Shown: positions 9,031-18,069 of the stretch, in pieces | Layout of the letters: the number at the start of each line of letters is the position of its first letter | Position numbering within the stretch: the first letter of the stretch is position 1 | Assembly: GCF_001278805.1 (NCBI RefSeq) | Contig: NZ_CP012602.1 | Location: 1,704,001-1,768,000 of the forward strand | Source: Bacillus sp. FJAT-18017 | Lineage (GTDB): Bacteria; Bacillota; Bacilli; Bacillales; Cytobacillaceae | Direction: 5' to 3' | Length of the DNA stretch: 64,000 nucleotides | Translations under genes and position numbers: made by a program | The notes under the pieces: model-generated | Database searches by the model: none | What the model saw: only the letters and a program-made list of their open reading frames with translations | Told to the model about the DNA's origin: nothing

Positions 9031-9332
9031 TATGCATTCTCTCCTTCTGCCTCCTTGATGGCGTGGGGAAGATAGAATTTATATGATTTAATACCAGACC
9101 AGATATTAATTGCTCCCAGAAAAATAAAGACGGCAGCAACAATATATGTAACAGTTGTTTGGAACAAAAATAATTGGTTTATGCCAAATGCCAATACAAA
9201 GATTCCCAGGGCAATCCCTGATTTGGATGTAAGCCAAAGTCTTTCCGCGGGACGTCTGCTTCTTACATATTTGACTTTGAAATAAACATAAAAGACAAAA
9301 GAAATAATAATGATGAAAACAAGAACAGGCAT
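9030..9332 (-). CDS. ytpI: YtpI-like membrane protein
   Basis: A 100-residue protein with three hydrophobic helices (about residues 3-18, 38-58 and 62-82) separated by a basic loop KYVRSRRPAERLW. It matches the YtpI family of Bacillaceae in size, topology and position beside ytoI and nrnA. Function is unknown. GGAGGTTC precedes the ATG. It is convergent with ytoI. Confidence 0.82.
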   Translation of the reverse strand: MPVLVFIIIISFVFYVYFKVKYVRSRRPAERLWLTSKSGIALGIFVLAFGINQLFLFQTTVTYIVAAVFIFLGAINIWSGIKSYKFYLPHAIKEAEGENA

Positions 9333-9375
9333 TGTGTGTGAACCTCCAGTAGTAAAGTAGCTTTATCCCGCATTA

Positions 9376-9560
9376 ACGGGCTGTATGCCCCCCACCTCAA
9401 GATCGTAGAGGAATTGAAGAAGTAAAGGTGGGGGATAACAGCCCGTAAAAGCCCGATTGGTGAAATAAGATTTTTCTTGGGGCTTCAGCCCTTAGAAAAA
9501 TCAATCGGGCTTTGCGCGACTAACAATCAGTGAGGGATGAAGAACCCCCACTGATTGAAG
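9376..9560. repeat. Composite three-hairpin element (CCCCCAC type), copy 1
   Basis: Three adjacent imperfect palindromes: 9376-9447 (ACGGGCTGT...CCCCCCACCT paired with AGGTGGGGG...ACAGCCCGT), 9449-9512 (AAGCCCGATTG paired with CAATCGGGCTT, with an inner AGAAAAATC arm) and 9525-9559 (CAATCAGTG paired with CACTGATTG). Related hairpins recur at 25697-25762 and 41148-41277. There is no coding capacity. It may be a non-autonomous element; IS200/IS605-type ends carry hairpins like these, but no transposase is present. Confidence 0.7.
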
Positions 9561-9656
9561 TTTCACTTTAAATACCATTTTAACCGGAAATGGCGATGAG
9601 CGCTACCATGCACTTTCCATCGCGCTGGAGAGAAGCATAAGGAAAAGGAGTTTATT

Positions 9657-10595
9657 ATGAAAACTAAAATTTTTGATGCAATTGAAACGTTTGATACAAT
9701 CATTATTCATAGACATGTCAGGCCTGATCCTGATGCTTATGGGTCGCAGGGGGGATTGGCTGAAATCCTTAAGGAGTCTTATCCGAATAAATCGATTTAC
9801 CTTGCCGGCAAAGGAGAAAGAACACTGTCGTTTTTATTTGAGCCAGATCAAATTCCTGATGAAATGTACAAAGGAGCATTGGTAATTGTTTGTGATACTG
9901 CGAATACAGAGCGTATCTGTGATGAACGGTATAGAAATGGTGAAATGCTAATAAAAATTGACCACCATCCAAACGAAGATAAATATGGTGATATCATGTG
10001 GGTAGATACCGGTGCAAGCTCGACCAGCGAGATGATTTATGAGCTTTATCTGGAAGGCAAGGATCGCGGCCTGAAAATGAATGATGAAGCAGCGCGGCGG
10101 TTATACGCTGGCATTGTCGGGGATACAGGAAGGTTCCTTTACCCAAGTACAACGAATAAGACATTTGCTTATGCCGGGGAATTGATCCGCTACAGTTTTT
10201 CTAGGAATGAGCTGTATGACAAAATGTATGAACTCAGCCCCACTATCATAAAACTGAACGGCTATATTCTCCAGCATTTCCAAATGCATGAACACGGTGT
10301 TGCCTCAGTCGATTTAACAAAGGAACTTCTTGCAGAATTTAACGCTGTTGCTTCGGAGGCATCTCTGCTTGTCAGCACTCTGGGGAATGTTGAAGGTGTA
10401 AAAGCCTGGGTGTTCTTTATTGAAGAAGAAGATCAAATAAGGGTAAGGCTCCGCTCCAGGGGTCCTGTCATCAATGGGGTGGCAAGGAAATTTAATGGAG
10501 GCGGCCACCCGCTCGCCGCAGGAGCTTCCATTTATTCCTGGAACGAGAAAGACAGTGTCCTCCACGAGCTTAAAGAAGTTTGTAAGGAAAATTAG
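9657..10595 (+). CDS. nrnA: NrnA: oligoribonuclease and pAp phosphatase (DHH/DHHA1)
   Basis: A 312-residue DHH-family phosphoesterase. In Bacillus, NrnA degrades nano-RNA from its end and converts 3'-phosphoadenosine 5'-phosphate to AMP. The metal motifs are RHVRPDPDAYGSQ (about residues 20-32), CDTANTERI (about 82-90) and the DHH signature KIDHHPNEDKYG. The DHHA1 domain ends with the substrate loop FNGGGHPLAAGA. AAAAGGAG precedes the ATG. The position next to ytpI, ytrI and dnaE is as in B. subtilis (ytqI). Confidence 0.96.
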   Translation: MKTKIFDAIETFDTIIIHRHVRPDPDAYGSQGGLAEILKESYPNKSIYLAGKGERTLSFLFEPDQIPDEMYKGALVIVCDTANTERICDERYRNGEMLIKIDHHPNEDKYGDIMWVDTGASSTSEMIYELYLEGKDRGLKMNDEAARRLYAGIVGDTGRFLYPSTTNKTFAYAGELIRYSFSRNELYDKMYELSPTIIKLNGYILQHFQMHEHGVASVDLTKELLAEFNAVASEASLLVSTLGNVEGVKAWVFFIEEEDQIRVRLRSRGPVINGVARKFNGGGHPLAAGASIYSWNEKDSVLHELKEVCKEN

Positions 10596-10608
10596 TTGTA
10601 AACAATAG

Positions 10609-10640
10609 AGGCTCCCGCTAAAAATGCGAGAGCCTTTTTA
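10609..10640 (+). terminator. Terminator after nrnA
   Basis: Stem AGGCTCCCGC / GCGAGAGCCT with one mismatch, followed by TTTTTA. Confidence 0.8.
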
Positions 10641-10672
10641 ATAAAATCAGAAAGTATATCTTTTTTGAGAAC

Positions 10673-10894
10673 TGTCTAGCTCCACAGGGAAGGCTTCGGC
10701 AGAATAGGCTTCGCACGAAGAAAAAGTGAGAGCACAAGGAAAGCCCTCGAAAAGGCATCGCACTAAATTACGAGATAGCGTAATGAAGATTTTCGGGGAG
10801 TCCATACGGCGCTGAGCACATAGGAAAGCTTCCAAGAATAATCATCGCAGAGACAGGCGCATTTTGCCTGTCACGAAGGCGCTTGCGCTTTTCT
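10673..10894. repeat. TCTAGCTCC-type dispersed repeat, older or chimeric copy
   Basis: Begins TGTCTAGCTCC and ends GGCGCTTGCGCTTTT, as the neighbouring copy does, but its middle differs and includes an inverted segment (GACAGGCGC / GCCTGTC) and AGAATAATCATCGCAGAGAC. Related sequence lies in reverse orientation at 23651-23800. No supported coding frame. Confidence 0.7.
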
Positions 10895-11041
10895 TGTCTA
10901 GCTCCAGCGCCTAGCGCCTAGTGTACTTCGGTCCCCTCGTTACGATAAGTCAACATCGATTCGCTTGCGCTCATCGTGTTTCCTTTATCTCCTTCGAGGC
11001 CCTCCAGTCCATACGACGCTGAGCAAGGCGCTTACGCTTTT
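10895..11041. repeat. TCTAGCTCC-type dispersed repeat, second copy in tandem
   Basis: Shares with 31024-31171 the blocks TCTAGCTCCAGCGCCTA, TACGATAAGTCA, TTCCTTTATCTC and GCAAGGCGCTT. It ends on the base before the ytrI stop codon, so it abuts the 3' end of that gene. Such elements are widespread between genes in Bacillaceae. Confidence 0.85.
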
Positions 11042-11545
11042 CTATCTATCCAGATTGATATGAAGCTGGATAACGAGTGTTGTATAGATAATTATTTCAG
11101 TCACTTCCAGCCGATATTTCTTGTCGTTAATGGTCACTCTTCTATTCTCAATAACCCTTTTTATTAATTCCTTGTTTTTAAATGCAACTTCCAAATCCTT
11201 TGCCTTTAAGGTTTTTAAATCTTCCATGACAGTGTCTTCTGTCTGATGGACGCTGAGGAGATCGAGGTCATATTTTTGATGGTTTGTGATTTTTACCTGG
11301 ATATTCTGGATTAGAAGTTGTTCGATATTTTGCTTGTTTAAGTTCTTGTAATCTTCCTGCCAAATAGCAATATCATCCTGGAGCTTCTTTATTTCGTCCT
11401 GCTGGTCCTTTACAAGAATTGATTGCTGTTCCTGAAATACTCCATTTATATAAATAAATATAGACCAGCTGATAGCGGCCCCAATTGCCATACCGGCGAA
11501 GAACCTCTGCCAAGACCTGTCATTATACAATGGCGGGACTCTCAT
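11042..11545 (-). CDS. ytrI: YtrI, sporulation membrane protein
   Basis: About 167 residues: a short N-terminus, one membrane helix (about residues 16-36, FFAGMAIGAAISWSIFIYI), then a long heptad-like coiled-coil stretch (about 40-85, rich in Q, K, D, E, L) and a C-terminal alpha/beta domain. This is the architecture of YtrI, needed for efficient spore formation in B. subtilis. The ATG at 11545 overlaps the ytrH stop (ATGA) and is preferred over 11572. A dispersed repeat touches its stop codon. Confidence 0.87.
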   Translation of the reverse strand: MRVPPLYNDRSWQRFFAGMAIGAAISWSIFIYINGVFQEQQSILVKDQQDEIKKLQDDIAIWQEDYKNLNKQNIEQLLIQNIQVKITNHQKYDLDLLSVHQTEDTVMEDLKTLKAKDLEVAFKNKELIKRVIENRRVTINDKKYRLEVTEIIIYTTLVIQLHINLDR

Positions 11546-11880
11546 GGTGTCATATGCTCCTGCGTAAACCATTCGATCAGGAGGGCGCCGGTTTGGGCTC
11601 CCCCGAGCGCAGACAGAATTATTAAGATTTGCTTGAATATATCCCGAGTTTGCCCCTCGAATATCCCTCTTTCAAATTGGTAAACGGCATCAAAGGTTCC
11701 TCCAATAGCGGCGACAATTGCCCATATCCGCAATGAGGATGATAGCCTTGTAATTGCGGTAAGTGCCGGCTGCCCAGTCAGGAACGAGGCAATTCCCCCA
11801 ATGATTGCTCCGCCGAGTAAAACCCCAAGCGCAATGAAATAACTTTCAATAAATGATGGGAAGAAACCTGCCTGATTCAT
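11542..11880 (-). CDS. ytrH: YtrH, sporulation membrane protein
   Basis: A 112-residue protein with hydrophobic helices at about 14-34, 50-65 and 85-105 and glycine-rich turns (GVLLGGAIIGGIASF, LGGAQTGALL). It matches the YtrH family in length and in position with ytrI. In B. subtilis ytrHI is made in the mother cell and affects spore properties. The ATG at 11880 has AAAGGATGGA at proper spacing; the ATG at 11889 overlaps that site. It is co-transcribed with ytrI through a four-base overlap. Confidence 0.87.
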   Translation of the reverse strand: MNQAGFFPSFIESYFIALGVLLGGAIIGGIASFLTGQPALTAITRLSSSLRIWAIVAAIGGTFDAVYQFERGIFEGQTRDIFKQILIILSALGGAQTGALLIEWFTQEHMTP

Positions 11881-11889
11881 AGAATCCAT

Positions 11890-12169
11890 CCTTTTCTATT
11901 AGCTGACTAAATACGTTAAACTAAAGAATTGCAGAAGATTAGAAGAAACGAATACTCATTCGGAAATGCAAAATACGCATTTTCTCCTGCGGTGCTTTCT
12001 CAAGGATGATTATTCTCCGGAGCTTCCATTGTGGAGCGGAAATGACGGGAAAAAAGTAAAGTTTAAACTATGTAGAATAAACTAAATTTTTTAAAATACT
12101 TATCATGAGGCTCCAGTATACAGAGGGGTGTTTTTGTTAGGTTGTTCATTTAATTCAGCGGTTTTTTAA
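11890..12169. other. Gap upstream of ytrH; contains a degraded repeat
   Basis: No gene is seen. Bases about 11975-12040 contain a weak reverse match to the 10673-10894 element (shared GATGATTATTCT and GAGCTTCC blocks). The promoter of ytrHI must lie here, but no clear sigma-E boxes are identified. Confidence 0.4.
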
Positions 12170-12385
12170 TTAATTCTTACAGTTTTTATAATAATTCAGC
12201 GGTTTTGAAATTATATCTATAAGTGCAGAATATTCCGGTAATTGCCTTTTGAGATCGCGGGCGCTTTCAATACAAGTGAAAATAACCGCATTGCCAGACC
12301 CCATACTTAATCTTATGGGCTGTAGTGATTCAATATGAGACAAACCTTTTAACTTCCTATATCTCTCAGTAAAAAAGGGGAACAT
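12170..12385 (-). CDS. Small uncharacterised protein divergent from dnaE (71 aa)
   Basis: Starting at 12385 (MFPFFTERYRKLK) after AGGGAAAAG, the product is 71 residues, mixed polar, with SMGSGNAVIFTCIESARDLKRQL near the middle. I recognise no characterised family. B. subtilis has a small gene (ytzJ) between ytrH and dnaE, and this may be its counterpart, judged from position only. The frame could extend to 12436, but that would place its start against the dnaE ribosome binding site. Confidence 0.5.
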   Translation of the reverse strand: MFPFFTERYRKLKGLSHIESLQPIRLSMGSGNAVIFTCIESARDLKRQLPEYSALIDIISKPLNYYKNCKN

Positions 12386-12450
12386 ATATTTTCTTTTCCC
12401 TAGCTGAACAACTATAATAAGAGTAAGAAAAAACATAAGGGCGTGAATCT

Positions 12451-15400
12451 ATGTCGTTTATCCATCTCCAAACATATAGCGCATACAGCCTTCTCACAAG
12501 CACAGCTTCTATTCCGGGACTCGTGGCGGATGCGAAGAAGAAAGGCTATCTTGCACTCGCCCTTACCGACCGGAACGTCCTGTACGGGGCGATTGAATTT
12601 TATAAGGAATGCAAAAAAAATGGTGTGAAGCCAATTTTGGGGCTTACAGTTGATGTGTTGAGTGACCGTAACGAAGGAGAGGCGTTTCCGCTTGTCCTGC
12701 TTGCCAAAAACCGGCTGGGCTTCGGAAATCTCCTTAAAATATCAAGTGCGGTTCAAACAAAATCTGCAGAAGGATTGCCAATGAAATGGCTAAAGTCTTA
12801 TGCCGCTGGTCTAATTGCCCTGACTCCTGGATTGGAAGGAGAAATTGAAACGCTCCTTCTTAAGGAGGAAAGAGATGCCGCAGCCTCACTTGCAGGACTG
12901 TTTAAAGGACTTTTTACTAATGAGTTTTATTTTTCCCTGCAGGATCACGGCCTTGAACAGGAGCATACCTTGAACAACCGGCTGTCCGAGCTTGCGAAAG
13001 AACTTTCAATTGGGACCGTTGCATGCAATTCAGTGCATTACCTAAGTGCTGAAGATGCTCTCGCCCATGAATGCCTGCTTGCAATCCGGGATGGGGCCAA
13101 GCTTCAGGACGATGGCAGGCCAAAACTGCCTGGAACAGGATACTATCTTAAAGAGTCAAAGGAAATGACCGAGCTGTTTGCCGGTTATCCCGATGCCTTG
13201 GAAAATACCATTGGGATTGCTGGGAAATGTTCTGTTGAATTCGAGTTTGGAAAATTTCATATGCCTGACTATCCTCTTCCTGAGGGGGTTTCACCAGAAA
13301 GTAAGCTGGAGAGCCTTTGCCTGGAAGGGTTAAACAAACGTCTCCCAGGCTGCGGCGAGGAGTATTTTGAAAGGCTTCGTTATGAACTTGATGTTATAAA
13401 GAAAATGCGGTACAGCGATTATTTCCTGATTGTTTGGGACTTTATGAAGTACGCACGTGATCACGGCATTCTGACTGGGCCGGGACGTGGCTCGGCTGCC
13501 GGATCGCTAGTTGCTTATTCCCTTTACATAACCGATGTCGATCCGCTTGAGCATGGGCTTTTGTTCGAGCGTTTCCTGAACCCCGAACGAATCACTATGC
13601 CCGATATTGATATTGACTTTCCGGACCACAGGCGCGATGAAATGATTGCATATGTTGCCAGAAAATATGGTGAACTCCATGTTGCACAAATTACTACTTT
13701 TGGGACTCTCGCAGCTAAGGCCGCTCTCCGGGATGTTGGAAGGGCATTCGGCTTGAATACAAAAGAATTGGATCAGCTATCAAAGTCGATTCCATCCAGA
13801 AATGGGATAACACTTGAGGAAGCGTATCGCGAGTCTTCAAGACTAAGGGATATCATTGCTGAAAATCCGACTTATACAAAACTTTTTGACACGGCAAAAA
13901 AGCTCGAAGGTTTACCGCGCCATACGTCGACACATGCTGCTGGTGTCGTCATTACTGGAAGCCAGCTTGTTGACCTCATCCCGATTCAAGGAGGGCACAA
14001 TCAAGTATATCTGACTCAATATTCGATGGAGCACCTTGAGGATATTGGGTTATTGAAAATGGATTTCCTGGGGCTTCGCAATTTGACCTTATTGGAGGCG
14101 ATAGCGGATTCAATCAGAAGGGACACCGGAAAGAATCTTGACATACGCTCAATCCCGCTTAATGACTCAAAAACCTTCAGTTTGTTGGCAAAAGGCGAAA
14201 CAACAGGGATATTTCAGCTTGAATCGGAAGGCATGCGAAAAGTGCTTGTCCGCCTGAAGCCTAACCGTTTTGAAGATATTGTCGCGGTTAATGCCTTGTA
14301 CCGTCCCGGGCCAATGGAGAATATCCCGCTGTTCATAGACAGGAAGCATGGACGCGAAAAAATCACTTATCCCCATGAGGTGCTCAAGCCCATTCTTGAA
14401 CCAACCTATGGTGTCATAGTCTATCAGGAACAGATCATGCAGGTTGCATCGGCAATGGCTGGTTTTTCACTAGGGGAAGCCGATCTGCTCCGCAGAGCTG
14501 TAAGCAAAAAGAAAAAGGATGTACTTGATAAAGAAAGAGAACATTTTGTGGCTGGAGCCCTGAAAAAAGGTTACGATGCTTCAGCTGCGAACGAAGTATA
14601 CGATTTAATCGTCAGGTTCGCCAATTACGGTTTCAATAAGAGCCATGCTGTTGCGTACAGTGTCATATCGTGCCAGTTGGCCTACCTGAAAGCGCACTAT
14701 CCCACTCATTTTATGGCAGGGCTGTTGACTTCAGCCCTCGGAAATGATACAAAAATTGCTCAATATATCAGGGAACTGAAAGGCCTTGGACTCGAAGTGC
14801 TGCCTCCTTCCATAAACAAGAGCAAATATTCCTTTCATGTTGAATCCGGAAAGATCCGTTATGCATTAGCAGGTATTAAAGGCGTTGGCGGGACGGTCGT
14901 GAGGGATATAGCGGAGGCGAGGAGAGGAAAGCCATTTAAGGGGCTTTTTGACTTTTGCATTCGCCTTCCCCAAAAGTCCGCTTCACGGAAAACACTTGAG
15001 GCGCTGGTACATTCGGGCAGTTTCGATGAATTTGGAATGGATCGCGCTTCGCTGCTCGCAAGCCTTGATATTGCCATCGAGCATGCACAGCTTATGAGGC
15101 CTGAGGAGGATGGACAGGCTGGGCTTTTTTCTACAGAGGATTTTATGCCAGAGCCAAAATACGTTGAAGTAGACCCTATAAGATTAGAGGATAAGCTTGC
15201 TTTTGAAAAAGAAGTGCTCGGCTTTTATCTGTCCAGCCATCCTCTTTCCATGCATGAGAAGGCCTTGCAGGAGTGTGGGGCAAAATCCATAACAGAGCTG
15301 GCGAAAGAAACAGGCTTTGCTTCGGCCGGGATATATATAACAAGTTCCAAAGTAATTCGTACCAAAAAAGGTGAGCCAATGGCCTTTTTGACTATAAATG

Positions 15401-15828
15401 ATTCAAGTGGTGATATGGAGGCGGTCGCATTTCCGGATGTATACAGGAAACATTCGAAGCAGTTGAACCAGGGGCGGATGGCTGTTATTGAAGGAAAAAC
15501 CGAAGAAAGAAATGGCAAGCTTCAATTTATTATTCGGAATTCGGCAGACATAGATGAATGGCTTCAAAATCGCCGGAAGGAACGATTATACCTTAGGCTG
15601 ACTGCCTATAATCAGGAGACTGGGCGCCTATCTGAACTAAAGGAGATTCTTTCCTCAAACAAAGGTACAACCGAAGTAATCCTCCATTATGACGGTGCCA
15701 ATAAGACGGTGAAACTTGGGGCGCAACACCAGGTCACACCATCGAATTTACTCCTCGAGGAGCTGAAGAGGTTCCTTGGTGAAGAAAATGTTGTCGTCAA
15801 CCACCCGCCGCTAAAACAGAAGCCTTGA
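12451..15828 (+). CDS. dnaE: DNA polymerase III alpha subunit DnaE
   Basis: A C-family polymerase of 1125 residues. In Bacillus it extends primers, mainly on the lagging strand, before PolC takes over. Domain order: PHP (about 1-200, opening FIHLQTYSAYSLLTS), palm/fingers with the catalytic carboxylates in MPDIDIDFPDHRRDEM (about 385-400), GPGRGSAAGS, beta-binding and helix-hairpin-helix regions, and an OB fold near 960-1060. The PHP motif at the N-terminus (HLQTYSAY, ALTDRN) looks degenerate compared with proofreading PHP domains. The ATG follows AAGGGCGTG. Confidence 0.97.
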   Translation: MSFIHLQTYSAYSLLTSTASIPGLVADAKKKGYLALALTDRNVLYGAIEFYKECKKNGVKPILGLTVDVLSDRNEGEAFPLVLLAKNRLGFGNLLKISSAVQTKSAEGLPMKWLKSYAAGLIALTPGLEGEIETLLLKEERDAAASLAGLFKGLFTNEFYFSLQDHGLEQEHTLNNRLSELAKELSIGTVACNSVHYLSAEDALAHECLLAIRDGAKLQDDGRPKLPGTGYYLKESKEMTELFAGYPDALENTIGIAGKCSVEFEFGKFHMPDYPLPEGVSPESKLESLCLEGLNKRLPGCGEEYFERLRYELDVIKKMRYSDYFLIVWDFMKYARDHGILTGPGRGSAAGSLVAYSLYITDVDPLEHGLLFERFLNPERITMPDIDIDFPDHRRDEMIAYVARKYGELHVAQITTFGTLAAKAALRDVGRAFGLNTKELDQLSKSIPSRNGITLEEAYRESSRLRDIIAENPTYTKLFDTAKKLEGLPRHTSTHAAGVVITGSQLVDLIPIQGGHNQVYLTQYSMEHLEDIGLLKMDFLGLRNLTLLEAIADSIRRDTGKNLDIRSIPLNDSKTFSLLAKGETTGIFQLESEGMRKVLVRLKPNRFEDIVAVNALYRPGPMENIPLFIDRKHGREKITYPHEVLKPILEPTYGVIVYQEQIMQVASAMAGFSLGEADLLRRAVSKKKKDVLDKEREHFVAGALKKGYDASAANEVYDLIVRFANYGFNKSHAVAYSVISCQLAYLKAHYPTHFMAGLLTSALGNDTKIAQYIRELKGLGLEVLPPSINKSKYSFHVESGKIRYALAGIKGVGGTVVRDIAEARRGKPFKGLFDFCIRLPQKSASRKTLEALVHSGSFDEFGMDRASLLASLDIAIEHAQLMRPEEDGQAGLFSTEDFMPEPKYVEVDPIRLEDKLAFEKEVLGFYLSSHPLSMHEKALQECGAKSITELAKETGFASAGIYITSSKVIRTKKGEPMAFLTINDSSGDMEAVAFPDVYRKHSKQLNQGRMAVIEGKTEERNGKLQFIIRNSADIDEWLQNRRKERLYLRLTAYNQETGRLSELKEILSSNKGTTEVILHYDGANKTVKLGAQHQVTPSNLLLEELKRFLGEENVVVNHPPLKQKP

Positions 15829-16001
15829 TGAATGTGGAGCACAATCCTTTTACAATTAGTTGGATATTAAACAACAAAAACATCCCTCCTAAACTAGAGG
15901 GTATTGCTGTTGGCTGATTAATTGGACAGCCTAACCGAGAAACCACATTAATTGCTGCCCAGCACTTCTCTCGAAAATTTGTTTAGCTAATAATATTACG
16001 C

Positions 16002-16029
16002 TTTACAAGGGTTACAGATATGGTATAGT
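16002..16029 (+). promoter_or_regulatory. Sigma-A promoter for the malic enzyme-gntR operon
   Basis: TTTACA (16002-16007) and TATAGT (16024-16029) with a 16-bp spacer and TG upstream of the -10. The start point would be near 16036, just before the operator. Confidence 0.6.
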
Positions 16030-16043
16030 GTTTAAGAGACAGC

Positions 16044-16056
16044 GTGGTCTGACCAC
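16044..16056. promoter_or_regulatory. FadR/GntR-type operator upstream of malic enzyme
   Basis: GTGGTCTGACCAC is a perfect 13-bp palindrome. TGGTCNGACCA is the classic core recognised by FadR-subfamily GntR repressors. It sits just downstream of the -10 box, where binding would block transcription. A nearly identical site is at 18070-18082, and the regulator gene lies between them. Confidence 0.75.
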
Positions 16057-16109
16057 TTTTGAATGAATAATTTATATAATTCCTGACATTTCTAGAGGAG
16101 TGAATTGCC

Positions 16110-17348
16110 TTGACATTGCGAGAAGAAGCCCTTCATATGCACCGCCTTCATCGAGGAAAATTGGAATCAAAGTCGAAAGTTGAAGTAAGAAATGCCAGGG
16201 ATTTAAGCCTTGCATACTCACCAGGAGTAGCAGAACCTTGTAAAGAAATCTATGATAAACCGGAAACTGTTTATGATTATACAATGAAGGGCAACATGGT
16301 TGCTGTCGTGTCCGACGGCACCGCAGTACTCGGCCTAGGCAATATTGGACCTGAAGCTGCTCTTCCTGTTATGGAAGGAAAGGCTGTGCTTTTCAAAAGC
16401 TTTGCCGGAGTCGATGCCTTTCCTATCTGCCTGAACACAACAGATGTTGAAAAAATTATTGAAACTGTCAAGCTGCTTGAGCCAACTTTTGGCGGTGTCA
16501 ATCTTGAAGACATAGCAGCGCCAAATTGTTTTGAAATCGAAGAACGGCTTAAAAAGGAAACAAATATTCCAATATTCCATGATGACCAGCATGGCACTGC
16601 GATTGTTACTGCAGCGGGACTTGTGAATGCACTGAAGCTTACAGGCAAGAAGATGACTGAAATCAAGGTCGTAGCTAATGGTGCGGGTGCGGCCGGTATA
16701 GCCATTATTAAATTGCTTCATCATTATGGCGTACGTGACATTATCATGTGCGATACAAAAGGCGCCATTTATGAAGGCCGCCCGACTGGGATGAACAAGA
16801 TAAAGGACCAGGTCGCTAAATTCACGAACCGTGATAGAATTCATGGGGAGCTTGTTGATGTTATCAAAGGCGCCGATGTTTTCATTGGAGTTTCCGCGGC
16901 TGGATCAGTGACAAAAGAAATGGTTGCTTCGATGAACGAAGGACCAATTATTTTTGCGATGGCCAATCCTATTCCGGAAATTATGCCTGATGAAGCAAAG
17001 GCTGCGGGTGCAAGGGTGGTAGGGACAGGACGTTCCGATTTCCCTAATCAGGTGAACAATGTCCTGGCGTTTCCCGGGATTTTCAGGGGAGCGCTTGATG
17101 CCCGCGCGACTCATATAAATGAAGCAATGAAAATTGCCGCGGTCAAAGCAATTGCAAGTCTTATCAGTGAGGAAGAGCTTCATGAGGATTATGTCATTCC
17201 TGGCCCATTCGATCCAAGGGTGGCTCCTGAGGTTGCCGCAGCGGTTGCAAAGGCTGCTATGGAAACAGGCGTTGCCCGAATCAAGGTAGATCCTGAAGAG
17301 GTTAAGGAAAGAACTGCACGTCTTTCGATGATAAGTAAAGGACAGTGA
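16110..17348 (+). CDS. ytsJ: Malic enzyme (oxidative decarboxylase)
   Basis: A 412-residue short malic enzyme that converts malate to pyruvate and CO2 with NAD(P)+. In B. subtilis YtsJ prefers NADP. The general acid tyrosine is in LAYSPGVAEPC, the catalytic lysine in LFKSFAGVDAFP, the metal ligands in NLEDIAAP and FHDDQHGTAIV, and the nucleotide loop in VVANGAGAAGIAI. TTG start after AGAGGAGTG. The stop overlaps the regulator start by four bases, and a FadR-like operator lies upstream. Position between dnaE and accD matches B. subtilis. Confidence 0.94.
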   Translation: MTLREEALHMHRLHRGKLESKSKVEVRNARDLSLAYSPGVAEPCKEIYDKPETVYDYTMKGNMVAVVSDGTAVLGLGNIGPEAALPVMEGKAVLFKSFAGVDAFPICLNTTDVEKIIETVKLLEPTFGGVNLEDIAAPNCFEIEERLKKETNIPIFHDDQHGTAIVTAAGLVNALKLTGKKMTEIKVVANGAGAAGIAIIKLLHHYGVRDIIMCDTKGAIYEGRPTGMNKIKDQVAKFTNRDRIHGELVDVIKGADVFIGVSAAGSVTKEMVASMNEGPIIFAMANPIPEIMPDEAKAAGARVVGTGRSDFPNQVNNVLAFPGIFRGALDARATHINEAMKIAAVKAIASLISEEELHEDYVIPGPFDPRVAPEVAAAVAKAAMETGVARIKVDPEEVKERTARLSMISKGQ

Positions 17349-18004
17349 ATATACCTGTGACCGACACCAAGCAGAATTCTAAGGTTTATATCGAAATAGT
17401 CAGGCAGCTTAGAGAGATGATAACTGCGGATGGACTTAAATCTGGAGATAAAATACCTTCTGAACGGGAATTAACGGAGCGCCTGAATGTCGGGCGTTCC
17501 TCCGTTAGAGAAGCACTTCGGGCATTGGAGCTGCTTGGATTAATTGAAACAAGGAGAGGCGAAGGAACCTTTATCCGTGATTTCAAAGGCAACCAGCTAG
17601 TCCAGTTATTAAGTACCTTTGTCCTTCAGGATGACAAGGCAAAGAGAGATGTCAGGGAAACGAAATACTTCCTCGAAATGGATTGCCTTAGAATCATCCT
17701 GCAAAAAGGGGCCAATCAGTCACTTGGCATACTCGCAGCTCTGGCGGATGAGAAAAAAGTCAATGATGATGAGTTTTTCCGTAATGTCGTTCTTCTTGCA
17801 GACAATCATTTGTTCTTAAGAATATGGGTCATTTTAAAGGACTATTATAATTCCCAGGATTTTGAAAGGTTTTCCGCGAAGCCTGAAGAATATGCCCTTT
17901 TGGTTAAAGAACTTGAATCCGGGGATGAGGCTTCCGTTCTTGGGCAATACAGAAAAATGAGGAATTTGTCAGTAAATGGGCGACAGGAACCGGCATCTTT
18001 TTGA
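17345..18004 (+). CDS. GntR-family transcriptional regulator, FadR subfamily
   Basis: A 219-residue regulator with an N-terminal winged helix (about residues 15-75: SGDKIPSERELTERLNVGRSSVREALRALELLG, in pieces) and a shortened FCD-like helical ligand domain. The GTG start overlaps the malic-enzyme stop by four bases, so both are one unit. The two TGGTC-type palindromes flanking its operon (16044) and upstream of accD (18070) are its probable targets. By analogy with FadR, PdhR and LldR, the ligand may be an organic acid or acyl compound, but the residues do not tell which. Confidence 0.88.
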   Translation: MNIPVTDTKQNSKVYIEIVRQLREMITADGLKSGDKIPSERELTERLNVGRSSVREALRALELLGLIETRRGEGTFIRDFKGNQLVQLLSTFVLQDDKAKRDVRETKYFLEMDCLRIILQKGANQSLGILAALADEKKVNDDEFFRNVVLLADNHLFLRIWVILKDYYNSQDFERFSAKPEEYALLVKELESGDEASVLGQYRKMRNLSVNGRQEPASF

Positions 18005-18069
18005 TAAAAAATCGACTATAGTATAGGTCAAGCAAGCCTAGGCAGAGCCAGGCCTTTTTAATCAGATCA

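Larger units (their letters stand above)
15829..16109. other. Gap between dnaE and malic enzyme; promoter region
   Basis: No gene. It contains the malic-enzyme promoter and FadR-like operator described separately. No clear dnaE terminator was found. Confidence 0.6.
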
